DNA from: Echinarachnius parma
Lineage: Eukaryota > Echinodermata > Echinoidea > Clypeasteroida > Echinarachniidae
NCBI GenBank assembly: GCA_037951105.1
Contig: JBAMJV010012408.1
Location: 1-64,000 of the forward strand
DNA: 64,000 nt
Direction of reading: 5' to 3'
Shown: piece after piece, positions 45,471-56,264 of the stretch
Position numbering within the stretch: the stretch's first letter is position 1
How the letters are laid out: every line of letters begins with the position of its first letter
Program-made: the position numbers and the translations under genes
Notes under the pieces: generated by a model
The model's input: only the letters and a program-made list of their open reading frames with translations
The model's database searches: none
What the model was told of the DNA's origin: nothing

Positions 45471-46884
45471 GTGGCCATATTCATAAAAGCCCGATAGCCT
45501 ATCTGTCAGCTAGGCCTTATCTCCTTGCCAAAATGCCAGTTTGGACGATAACTAGCGGGGAACTCGCAAAAATCGCTTGGGTGATCACACACGTGCATAG
45601 ATATGTCTTTAGTAATGTGTGTAGATTTTGCACGCTGTCTATGCCCTTACCATATCGACCAATCAACTAGCGTCTTAGCCCTGTAATACAATAGCCATTT
45701 AAAATCTTCGTAGCGGGTTGCTAAATCGTAATTCAAGAAGCACTGCTAACCATACCGATAACAAGCTAACAACTCGGATGATCTAATTTATTCATCGTGG
45801 CTGTCATGGTAACATTCCATATGTTGCAAGTTTGTTTGACATCGCATAAAAGCGCAGTTTACTCGAAAGTGTGAATGAACGAATTGTTCCTTATTGTTCC
45901 AATCATAAAAGGGTGTTACTGTAGATATGAGCGTGAGTAGGAATTATGTTTTTTTTCGGGGCGGGGGGGGGGATCACGCGTAAGCACATGTTTGCATAGC
46001 CACCCCAATGAAGTAAAACCAAATACATCTCCCTCCTCATTACGATCAAGCTCCGCCACGCTTATAATATGATAGCATGACAATGGGAAACTATTCAATT
46101 GCAGTGAAAACAGAAACGAAATTGCATTACATAATATTATATATAGATAGATTCATCAAAACAGAATTGAAATCACACAAAATCAATCCGAACTGTAAAA
46201 GTAAGCTAATATGTCACAAAAAGTACAAATAAAGGCAAATTACTCTCCAGATAAAAACATGTAATTTAAGCTGATGTTATTGCTGAAGTACAAGGATGCT
46301 AGGGCAAACACGGAAAAGTATGTTACTTGGGGAACTATTTTGAACTAACATCACGCTATCATAAAAAAATCTCTAATATCCCTTATTCGAATATTCCCCT
46401 TGCCATGTTCACGATCGCGCCACACGCATATACACACACAAACCGGGCAGATTGTTACTTGCTAGCAATTTAGAGGTACATCAGAGTACCTCTAAATTTT
46501 TGGTCCAGTGTCGCTAAAATTTGTCCTATCTGGCTTTGGTAAATAAGAAAAAATTAGCTGGGTGTTAGGTCGTCATTCAACTTCACGCCTTTGTTGTAAG
46601 TGCAACAAAGCTCTATTCAGAACGTCCCGCATAAATAGATTTCAATGCATTTAGTCGGCACCGCAGATCTATTGTTGTAATTGTTCGCATTTCGACTAAC
46701 AATGTCGTGGAATACCAACTGCTTGTGGAATTTAGACAGATGGGTTGTCATGCTAGGCCAGGCCTTGACTACGATAGCGAATTTAGCCTATCGGCCTTTT
46801 TTGAATACCAGTTAAGCCTAGCGGAAATCAAAATCGTAATTTGATCAACCAACTAGCTTATCGGGGTTTTATGAATATGGCCAC
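45471..46884. mobile_element. 1.4-kb TIR element, GTGGCCATATTCATAAAA ends
   Basis: Left GTGGCCATATTCATAAAA followed by 'gcccgatagcctat'; right is the inverse with 'cttatcggggttttatgaat'. Imperfect inverted pairing continues for about 60 bases ('agctaggcctt' and 'aggccaggcctt' class words). No transposase frame and no certain target duplication. Confidence 0.55.
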
Positions 46885-47243
46885 TGACTATTAGAAGATA
46901 TTAACGAGATACTGACTAGGTAAGTCTTGCAGCACTCCCTGGGATTTTATGAATTTCTGAGACACAAAACAAACATTTTACAATGTTGAATTTAATCATC
47001 ACATTGTTCACCACATCACATGTGATAGGACGAAATTGTGTTAGGTCACGTCCACAGTATCTCGCGTTACACATGCTGGTACGCTGATAACTTAATTCTG
47101 CTGTAATTTAATAATGTAACGAAACTGTTAGCCGATTAAAGAGACAGCCCAAACCAAGACCAATTCATGTACGTTTATTTGGGGAATTGTTAAGTTCGGT
47201 AACTCAAATAAGGAAGAATACATGCCAGAACACAGTACCATAC
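46885..47243. other. unassigned DNA
   Basis: Short gap between two elements. Nothing recognised. Confidence 0.3.
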
Positions 47244-48670
47244 GGCTTATGCCGAAAGGGTGGGTAGCGTCGCGTCGCGTCGCGTCGACTGGAACGCGAC
47301 CATTCGTCCAAAGCCCCCCCCCCCCCCCCCCCCCCGATTTTGCCGAAAGGGTGCGTTGGGGGCGTCGTGTCGCGTCGCGGGCGTCGTGTCGCGTCGCGTT
47401 GACTGGAACGCGACCATTCGTCCAAAGCCTCCCCGGTTTTGCCGAAAGTGTGCGTTGGAAACAAAATCATGCGATTAGTCATATCTCAGCCAATTCTTAA
47501 CATATTTAATTGATTTGGGGTATTTGGACATTATTTTGTATGCTCTTTCGGTAAATGAAGTTCAAATTTGAAAAAAAAAGATTTGTATGACGTCATATCT
47601 TGTGTACTCATGCAATTTGCTCAAGAGTAACCATCGAAGCCTTGGAATAGTTCACCTTCGGATTGAATTAATTTGTGTGTAATCGAAACTTGAAATGACA
47701 CAAACCTGAATGATGGTGGTCAGACCAGTGGCGTACCCAGGATGTTTTCAGGGGGGGGATGTCGTCTGACAAATGTATGTTAGCAAGGGGGTGGGAGTGG
47801 CGGTATACATTTTTTGAAGCCGAGACCAAGTACATTTACAATTTTCGAGGGCTTAAATGTGGTCTCGAGACCAGCTACAAATTGTAAAGAAGGGGTTCAA
47901 ACCCCAAAACAGTCATTATTTGGTCAAGGGGGTGGGGGGGGGGGGGGGGGGTTGAACCTCTCCCCCCTCCTCAAATCCCCTGCCCTGGGTACGCCTATGG
48001 ATCAGATTCAAATTAATTAACTCCGAAGTCTTTGATGTAGATGTCTTAGTAAATGTGTATTTTGATACAAATTAGGCCCTTCATAAGTTTTATGTCCTTT
48101 CAGGTACACAATCGAACACACATGACTCGCAACTGAGCTTCATTATACAACGCAAGGCGGTTGTACAAACCCATTTCCTGGAATGCGCGGAACGCGGTAA
48201 ACTATATATAGAGCGTGGGAATCGGACATCATAATATTTTACAAACGCAATAATAATGGTTCAAAAATATATCGACTACAGTACATCCGAAGCACGCACG
48301 CCTTACGCATCGGTTCAATCAATCAACCATGCGCTATAAAATCACATCTTCTGGAAAAGTCGGTCTCTCATATGATAACACGTGTTTCGTCGCGGTGGCG
48401 AAACAAAAACTCAGAGATTGAAATGGCGCTTTTTACGGACGCGTCTTTGATGTACACATCATTGTATGCATATTTACTCTAAACGCGTACATTCGGAATA
48501 AGCCCCCCTTATGTGCCATTTGGTAGCGTTATCTGAGCTGACGCGCCTTAACGCTCCCAACACACCCTTTCGGCAAATCCGGGGGGGGGGGGGGGGGGGG
48601 CTTTGGACGAATTGTCGCGTTCCATTCAACGCGACGCGACGCGACGCTACCCACCCTTTCGGGATAAGCC
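47244..48670. mobile_element. 1.4-kb Mutator-like foldback element
   Basis: Ends GGCTTATGCCGAAAGGGTGG and, inverted, GGCTTATCCCGAAAGGGTGG, with GCGTCGCG subrepeats and long C or G runs in the arms. Flanks GTACCATAC (47235-47243) and GTACTATAC (48671-48679) are a 9-base target duplication with one mismatch. The right arm (from about 48482) matches the right arm of the 13-kb element for about 190 bases. No transposase. It contains a further G-rich repeat (47728-47998). Confidence 0.78.
47728..47998. mobile_element. GGCGTACCCAGG-ended repeat, nested
   Basis: AGTGGCGTACCCAGG at the left, CCTGGGTACGCC at the right, with G and C runs and 'gaagccgagaccaag' inside. It lies within the small Mutator-like element. 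Confidence 0.55.
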
Positions 48671-48815
48671 GTACTATACTACTACTGTTACTATTAAAGC
48701 GGACGCATCCGAGATTGAGTTCACAATGCAACACCATGAATCTGTATCCATCATCAATGTCCGCAAATCCCAAGTTTCAAACTGGATGTCTCTTGCAATG
48801 CTGCAGTCCATATAA

Positions 48816-48991
48816 AGTCAAACCTGTCTTAGCGGCCACCTGTCTATAGCAGCCAACCTGTCTATAGTGGCCATCAAAACTTATCCCCTGCAAGAAAAAA
48901 CAGTGCTATTGAACCTGTCTATAGTGGCCACCTGTCTACAGTGGCCACTATTCTTGACTCCCTTGGGTGGACACTATACACAGGTTTGACT
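48816..48991. mobile_element. short MITE with ACCTGTCTATAGTGGCC subrepeats
   Basis: Inverted ends AGTCAAACCTGT and ACAGGTTTGACT. Inside are at least five copies of a 17-base 'acctgtctatagtggcc' unit. Confidence 0.65.
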
Positions 48992-49089
48992 GTAGTTCAT
49001 AGGTCTCCTTCCTCTATTCGGACATGGGAGTCTCATGCAGATCACATCTGATATTACTTGGTATTTGGCCCTAAAACAGTGACGAGCGA

Positions 49090-50215
49090 TCTTGTTCGGC
49101 GATGAGCAACAGTGGTAGAGATGGGTGGTATGTTTCCATAGATTTCTGGTTTTGTGTTGTGCCCCCTCAACTAATATTTAGTACCCTCATGGGTAACCTA
49201 GTACATGTCCCATCAAGACGGTCTTGTAGTGCCTTATTAACGGTCCATGTCTCTGAACCATAAAGTAGGATGCTCTCCACACAGGCCCTGACAATGTAAC
49301 GTTTGTAGATCTTGAAATGTGAGATTGCCAACTGTGGAGCAATTTATTACATGCACTCCATGCTTGACCTTTGCGTGACATGAAATCTTTCTTGGAGTCA
49401 GCAACGTAAGATCCTAAGTACTTAAAATAGTTGACTTCCTTAATGAGTATAGCTTCCCTGGAGATGATTGCAGGATGATCAACCTCTTCGTTCACCGTCA
49501 TGTACTCGGTTTTCTGTGGATTGAGAAACAGACCAACCTTTGCAGAAGCATTCTCTACAGAAGAAAGCAGGTCTTCGGCATTCTGAAGATATTTTGCTAT
49601 TAAAGCGATACCATCTGCATAGTTAAGGTATATCAAGTACTTGTCTTGTCACGGTTAGTTTTTTCTGGTTTGACATCTAAACCTTTCTCTTTCATCTTCT
49701 CCACAGACTGGTGTAGAATATAGTCCACGACTATAACAAAGATATACGATGCAAGCGCATCCCCTTGCAGTATCCTGCTGTTGTGTGAAACTCCTTCGTA
49801 GGGCCGTCCATGCTTTGTACGAAGCTTGTTGGGTGTTTGTACATTATGGCAATTGGCTTTACTATTTGAGAAGGTATGCCGTAATTACCAGGAATTTGAA
49901 ACATGATCTTCCTATTGACACTGTCAAAAGCTTTGGAGAAATCACAAAAATTAAAGCTGCTTTCTGCTTGGAAATTTTCAGCTCTTCTATAATCCTCCCA
50001 AGAGTGAGGATCTCAAATGTTGTGGCTCTTCCCTTCCGAAAACAATTCTGATTACGTCGGAGAACCGGATCGACATGGGGAGTGATTCTATTGAGAAGCA
50101 TTTAATTGTAGAGCTTAGAAGCAATTGGTGACACTGTTATGCCTCTGTAATTTGATGGAAGAGAGAGGTCACCTAGCGTAGGGGGATAATGCCAGAGTTG
50201 TAAAATGGCTGTGGG
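49090..50215 (-). mobile_element. RTE-like LINE reverse transcriptase fragment
   Basis: On the minus strand, in order: SNYRGITVSPIASKLYN, NRITPHVDPVLRRNQNCFRK, LGRIIEELKISKQKAALIFV, LQGDALASYIFVIVVDYI, the catalytic-site variant NYADGIALIA (normally ADDIALL), LNPQKTEYM and VNYFKYLGSYVADSKKDF, then a decayed C-terminus with ESILLYGSETWTVNK. That order is reverse transcriptase through thumb of an RTE-type LINE. There are stops and several frame changes (breaks near 50100, 49860, 49640, 49320), and the second catalytic Asp is Gly, so it is dead. No endonuclease part or tail was found. Confidence 0.8.
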
Positions 50216-51159
50216 ATGTTGCCTACATAAGTACTATAATTCTAAGTAGTACAATTTATCATCTAAAAGGCAATCCTTGCCAAATGTTTTAGACAATTGT
50301 GTGTGTCAATATGTAATATGTTCCAAGTAAGATAGGAAGAACTTGCAGGATTCACACGAATCAGTGGCTCACGTTATGGTAAGTCGCGTTCTATATTGTT
50401 CGGAGGTTTGATCCACTAAAACATATATCTAAGGGACTCAACATACATAGACAGTCATATATATGTGATAAAATCAAATACCGGACAATCTAATAAATTA
50501 TGTGAAATTACAAATAAGATTATAGGAATATGATTATGATGAAACATAATTTCCAGCGTATTGATTGTTTAGTTTATGTCCACCTTCCCGTGGAAATGAT
50601 AATAAGTTTTATTCAAAATGAACGGTACATTTACGAAGTTGTTTGAGACTTATATCCGCCATGAAGCAATTGGTCAATAAATACTATATAATTACATTTT
50701 GTACATTTACATTTAAACGAATTGATATCTAAACAAATATTCGTTATCAAATCGATATTGTAAAAAACAAATATGTACAGTACATAGTTAATCTAAAACA
50801 AAATTGGAAATATACCTTTTTTCTTCAGCGATGTTAATGACATTAATAGCACAAATGTATGCTATTTCTATGCAGCCGCTTCATAGAACCATATGCTTTT
50901 ACGAAATCATACAAAAGAGATAACGGAAAAAGAAAACATGTAATTCATTGAATACCCTTCCTATCTAGACTGAACACGAAACCATTAGTTAGCACCTCTT
51001 GATTGTTGAAAAATATTTCAGTAATGTACATGAATAATCTTTACAAAACTTTAGATGTGGTAGCCAAACTTGTCAGTGAACACCAATTATGGTTCAATAT
51101 ATAAAATGTCACTTGACGCCCCATTGTTCAACCCAATGATAACTCAATTACAATCTACA
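50216..51159. other. unassigned AT-rich DNA
   Basis: Between two LINE fragments of opposite strand. I see no gene or repeat in it. Confidence 0.3.
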
Positions 51160-51900
51160 GTATAGACACCCCTGATAGGTGGAAGTATGTCGATGATTTG
51201 ACGCTCGCTGAGTATAGAAGTCACTCACAACCATCCTATTTGCAGGACATTGTTACCAAGCTGACTGGATGGTCTCTTGCAACTCATATGACACCTAAAC
51301 CTAGCAAGTGTAAGATCATGCACATTTATTTCATGAGAAATCACCATGAATTCCCTAAAGTTAGTATTGGCGATGCTGCTCTTGAAGCTGTTAAACACTT
51401 ACGCTTGTTGGGTGTTACTTTACAGTTTAATATGAAATGGGACCTTCACATTGATACTATTATTAAAAATGCCTCTATACGATGTTTTGAATCTGTGCAC
51501 CTTGAAGAAGTACAACCTTCCTATTGTTGATCTTGTAGCAATATATACATCATACATTAGACCTGTCTTAGAATATGCCTCACCTGTTTGGTCTTCCTCC
51601 ATTACTCTTCAACAGTCAGAGAAAATCGAACGAATCCAGAGACGTGTCACACAAATTATTCTTGGTTTTAATATCACTCTCACGTATGAAGGAAGATTAC
51701 AAATTCTAGATCTTCCAACCTTGCATGAACGAAGGGTCGAAACTTTCAATATGTTTTCTCAGTTTTCTCAGTCTCTACCCAACTTTCGCCCTTTGCGCCA
51801 TAGTGATGGTCTGATTTTTCCAAAGTGCAGAACTAACTGCTATCAAAATTTAGCTATCCCTGCATTTGTTCGATCTCTAAATAGTATCTGTTGACTTGTT
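51160..51900 (+). mobile_element. CR1/Jockey-group LINE reverse transcriptase 3' fragment
   Basis: Starts within the catalytic box RWKYVDDLTLAEY, continues through KPSKCKIMHI and LRLLGVTLQFNMKWDLHIDT, shifts frame near 51490, then KKYNLPIVDLVAIYTSYIRP, VLEYASPVWSSS, IERIQRRVTQIILG and a stop at 51893. The domain order fits the palm to C-terminus of CR1-group elements. Both catalytic Asp are kept, but the 5' part is missing. Distinct in sequence from the L2-like LINE in the tandem array. Confidence 0.8.
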
Positions 51901-52053
51901 TAAATCAATTTGTAATTATATGTTTACATTCTTGCTAGGTAATGTTCAAAAGTATTAATTAAAATGTGTTTTTGCAACTTTAGCATATTATATGTTATGT
52001 TAAACAATTGCACAGCTTCAAGATGTTTGCAGATTTAGATAGATAGATAGATT

Positions 52054-52390
52054 GGTGGAGTGGTGTGACAAGATCAGTAGAGCGCGTGCTTTCTGATCGT
52101 GAGACCCCGATTTCGAACCCTGCCCACTGCCTTTGTCCTTCAGCAAGGCATCTAATCCTCATTGCTGCTCCCTACCCAGGTGTATACATGGGTACCTGGT
52201 CTGGTGAAATTAGCTTGGTGCACCTATAGGGTTGCCCGCTAGTATGCCCCCCGGGGAGTTGAGAATGTGTACAATATCATTGTGCGGGTCTGAACTGTAC
52301 CAAATGACCAGGGATAATAATAAGCGCTTTGAGCACCTTATATTAGGTGGATATTGCGCAATATAAATATCCTATATTATTATTTTATTA
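52054..52390 (+). mobile_element. tRNA-derived SINE, plus strand
   Basis: tRNA-like head with 'cagtagagcgcgtgctttc' and 'tttcgaaccctgc', then 'gtccttcagcaaggca', 'cccaggtgtatacatggg', 'ccccccggggagt', 'aataagcgctttgagcacc' and tail 'gcgcaatataaatatcc' with ATT repeats. Same family as 40640-41022 but with a different middle length. Confidence 0.78.
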
Positions 52391-52652
52391 TTATTGATAA
52401 ATGGTACTTATTGGCCCATAAGTGGCTGTTTCGCAATTGAATTGCACATGAGCTACACACGTTGATAACCTGATATATATACATTGTAAGAATTATTGAA
52501 CATTCAGTTAACAATGATAAATATTGTTTCTTGTTACTATTGACTAAATACCATAAACTGTTAATAAAATTAAACTTCAAAAGTACAATTACATACTACC
52601 ATAAATTATGGACTGAATATCAATGTTGCATTTATCGGTATAGTGAGAAAAT

Positions 52653-52695
52653 ATCAGCAAAATATCAGCAAGATATCAGCAAGATATCAGCAAGT
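52653..52695. repeat. 11-base tandem repeat
   Basis: Four near-perfect copies of 'atatcagcaag'. Confidence 0.8.
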
Positions 52696-52979
52696 GCATG
52701 ATAATGCAATTTAGCATTATTTTAATGTAAATCTCAGTTAACATGGTTAATGTGTAACTCTGTGTCTCTTTCTCCCTCTTACTATCTTTCTCTTGCATGC
52801 TTACTTTCTCCTTTTTCCACTTCTTTCCTACATTTCTGGCTTTCTTTCTCTATAGATACTCTTTTCCCTTTTTTTTGCTCGCTTTCCCTTTTCTATCATT
52901 CTCCTTCTGTCCTTTGTCTTACTTTCTCATCTGCAGCTGTACACCTCTGTCTAACAGTTGTTACATGTAGTTTATAATG

Positions 52980-53190
52980 CTTCCTCACAATTTTGATTTT
53001 CTAAGAATAATGTACATGTAATAGTGTTTAAAGAATAATGTGCATCAGTTTTGTGTGCATTGTTTACGATGTTATATTTTAATGTATATTTGAATATCAT
53101 TGTTATTGTACAATGATCATTGTTGGACTCCGGACCTTGTCATCATGTTTATATATCCCGGAAATAAATAAATAAATAAATAAATACATA
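52980..53190 (+). mobile_element. possible LINE 3' end with AAAT tail
   Basis: AT-rich sequence ending 'ggactccggaccttgtcatc', 'tatatcccgg' and a run of AAAT repeats, a usual form of LINE 3' end. No coding part is attached. Confidence 0.4.
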
Positions 53191-53263
53191 TGTGTATGAA
53201 AGTTCATCTGTATTGGTTATTACCATAATATCGTTTTCAAAGTTTGATCACAATTCAAATATA

Positions 53264-54840
53264 CTCCGCACAAAAATAAACTGGACACTTGTTTAAGTTG
53301 AAATATTTAATATGTATGTGCGACAGAGTGTACATTGTCATAAACCGAACACAAAAGGTAACCTCAACCCTAAGCAATTTCCCATAATTTCATAACCAAG
53401 AATTGTTTCAAGATTTCGTCTTGCCAATATATCCATATGGTAGTTAGGAAAACAATGTTTAAAAACAAGAGGTAACCATTAATACATGGTTGAGTGAGCA
53501 CACATTACAGACAAAATAGTAATATTTCAAAATTCGCAAAAGTATCATCATCATTACAAATTATTGAGAGTTGGAAAATAAAAAAATGCACTGTTTTACA
53601 ATTGAAATTGATGCATTTTACCACATGTGCCACCAAAAAATCTAAATGAATGGAATATCAAACAGCATTGTTTCATAAACCATGCTCAATGCATTCCGCC
53701 ACATGTGTGGATTCACAACAATGTATAGGCACGCCCATTTCCTTGTGACTTTTGAATTGGGCCATTTTGTCTTTAATCTGTGCTCATTCAGCCATAAAGT
53801 AACGAATATCTCTGATTTTCGCACATATCGAACATAACAACTGTGCCAATATTGTGGTAAGATGACATCTTGAAACAATAATCGGTTATGAAATTATAGG
53901 CAATTGCTTCGGGGTGAAGTTACTTTTTGTGTTCGGTTTATATCAAATTAAAGGAAATTTAGTCTTCTACAGGCAGAATATAAATTAAAGGTGTAATTGT
54001 TCATGCATGAACTGCCATGAACAGTTAACAATAGCAAGGTCTGTTTTCAAAAATTGCAAAAACAATGAATGGTCGCACCATTCGACTGCAATGAGTAAGC
54101 GTCTTGCTTGAAACAAGATGTGCGGGGCAAGTCTTTTATGACATCATTCAACCTTATTGTCATAAACAAACACCAAAAATACACAATTTCCAATAAAACA
54201 GGGCCAGGTTATGAGAACATCAACATATTGGTCTGTTTTTGAGGCATAAAGCTTGTCTGTTTCCTATGTCCCTTGCAATTTCAACTATAGTTACCTAGAG
54301 AAGTTACATGTTAGGGACTGCCCAAATGGTTGACCAAGGGTGGCATCAGATTGTGAAGATATTTGGACTACGGTAGAATTCTTGAGAAAAATTGATACCA
54401 AGTTTCATGCTGAAATAAAGGCACAAACTGTAGTTTCGACGAATAAACCTTAGCCATGGAATTCCCCATTGTGTTACATTTGGATAAAAATTAAACCTAC
54501 AACGTTCACAATTTGTCTTCATTTACACTTTTTCTATTGATATGAAACTAAAAAAGATCACATTTGTAAGGAATAATTATGCTATGTCATTAATATAGCG
54601 TTTATATCATGCTTGTCAACATTTAAATGGTTGAATGGATGTTCCATTTTTGCTATTTGCTTGCGGTGGTTAATTGACCGTGACAAGTCATGCATGAATG
54701 ATTTCTTCTGGGCTATAATTATGCTAATATCGAAGAGGGTTATTTTATCTTTAATTTGATATGTAATAACATATATTTTATCGTTAACAAATATAGGATA
54801 TGTTGTCTTAAATAAGTGGCCAGTTTATTTTTGTGCGGAG
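53264..54840. mobile_element. mariner-type element, 1577 bases
   Basis: CTCCGCACAAAAATAAACTGG-type left end (first 19 bases shown by CTCCGCACAAAAATAAACT) and its inverse at the right, with TA on both sides (53262-53263, 54841-54842). No intact transposase frame: the interior is AT-rich and partly occupied by another element at 53343-53938. Confidence 0.72.
53343..53938. mobile_element. TA-flanked foldback MITE nested in the mariner-type element
   Basis: AACCGAACACAAAA at the left, its inverse at the right, TA on both sides (53341-53342, 53939-53940). The arms pair imperfectly for about 100 bases ('caattgcc', 'ttcataacc', 'attgtttcaagat'). Confidence 0.7.
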
Positions 54841-54945
54841 TATGTTTACTCGCGAAATTTTCTTTTGTCATCTACAGCCTTCGTGGCCGAATTGACTTTT
54901 CGTGACGTAACGATTGATCATCGGGTATTTCGGTAGCTTGTCTAG

Positions 54946-55014
54946 CCCAACCCCCCCCCCCCCCCCCCCCCCCCCATCCACCCTCACCCCTCCCCCACCC
55001 CCCCTCCCCCTGAC
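54946..55014. repeat. poly-C and C-rich tract
   Basis: A run of about 25 C, then mixed C-rich sequence. Confidence 0.9.
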
Positions 55015-55183
55015 TCGGTTCAGTGTAGTTTGAAATCCCGGATGTATATTGCTTCCTTCATCCCTCTCTCGAAGGTAAATATTTTTATTGTGATCAAAAG
55101 TTTATAATCGACATTACATAATGTATGCTTTACATAATTTATCTAGATAATTCATATATTTTCACTATCTTGATCCTTTCCAG

Positions 55184-55374
55184 GTCTAGGCACTAGGTCT
55201 CGAGTGGAATTAATGAAAGATCAAGAACGCTTATGGAGTACTCGAGTGTTCCCATATGAGTCTACAATCAATGGCAAACGCTTCGATGACGACACTAATC
55301 GTGAACTCAGAGAATGGTGCAAATCCGTGTATGGAGAGCAATATGGCAAGACAGAGCAGTGCATCTGCATGTAA
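55184..55374 (+). CDS. terminal exon of a host gene, product unknown
   Basis: Starts after a good acceptor ('gatcctttccag') and only one of three frames is open: LGTRSRVELMKDQERLWSTR, VFPYESTINGKRFDDDTNRE, LREWCKSVYGEQYGKTEQCI, CM and a stop; 62 codons. Even codon use and a Trp/Tyr/Phe-rich make-up suggest a folded domain end. The last four residues, CICM, fit a CaaX box, so the product may be prenylated and sit at a membrane. It needs a preceding exon ending in phase 1; none was identified, and two nested transposons lie in the presumed intron (53264-54840). A possible 'attaaa' poly(A) signal is at about 55458. I do not recognise the family. Confidence 0.65.
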
Positions 55375-55461
55375 ACGTTTTAAGGGACTTAGTAATATTT
55401 TCCAAATCCTCAAAATCTACTAGGATTTGTAGCGGTCCCTCATAAGTTGTATTCTTATTAA

Positions 55462-56093
55462 AGGGACAGGTCCACTTTTACAAAACGTCTGAACAGCTTT
55501 CAGTTGACGGATGGGGATCAATGTAACACGCAAACAAAAAATCAGAGCGAACAGCCCTCTAATTTGGATTCTACGAATGAAAAACGAATGCGTCCCTCCA
55601 TTTAAACTATATATCGGTCAATAAAGGAGTTCAACTGATTTAGCATAATATTACAACAATATAGTACTAATTCTCGTAAAGGTATTGTGAAGCCGACATT
55701 TGTTAACGTATGTCACGGAAAAAGATCTCAAAAAGAAAGAATATATAATTACATGTAGTCAGTTTAAGCGATGTTTGGGTATTTTGCTTGGTAAAAGCTC
55801 ACACATTAGTACTTATGCGCGGGTCACGTAGCTAGCGCCGGTCACGTAGGGGTCATGCATACCGATCTGGCACTCCGTGAAATCTATGTACGAACTTACT
55901 CACCGGCCGAAAATACGTATGTACCTAATTAACCGACGTCCCTCAGTTTATTCAGTTTTAGGTCTATAACTCCACGAAAAAGAGATTTCAAGCCCTAATT
56001 TGTTCAGGCATGCTATTAAATGACATTTCCTTTCATATAAGACAATAACCTCGCAACTTTTGAATTTTGGCTTGCAAAAGTAGATCTCTCCCT
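55462..56093. mobile_element. TTAA-flanked MITE, 632 bases
   Basis: AGGGACAGGTCCACTTTTAC and its near inverse ending in CTCCCTTTAA, with exact TTAA on each side (55458-55461, 56094-56097). No coding capacity. It lies just past the terminal exon and supplies the 'attaaa'. Confidence 0.7.
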
Positions 56094-56221
56094 TTAACAA
56101 ACACAACAAGGGAAAGGTATATAAAACGCATTGTAATGTGTACAACGCGATTCATATTCTATTGTTGTGTGATTGCCAAACATTTTCGAAAATAAACAAA
56201 AACATGTTCGTTATTTTCTTA

Positions 56222-56223
56222 TA

Positions 56224-56262
<39 letters not shown>
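56222..56262. repeat. AT dinucleotide microsatellite
   Basis: About 20 AT units. Confidence 0.9.

Positions 56263-56263
<1 letters not shown>

Positions 56264-56264
<1 letters not shown>

Noticed and set aside
52750-52977. 75-codon Ser/Leu/Phe-rich frame
   Set aside because: CTTT-rich low-complexity stretch, no protein character.
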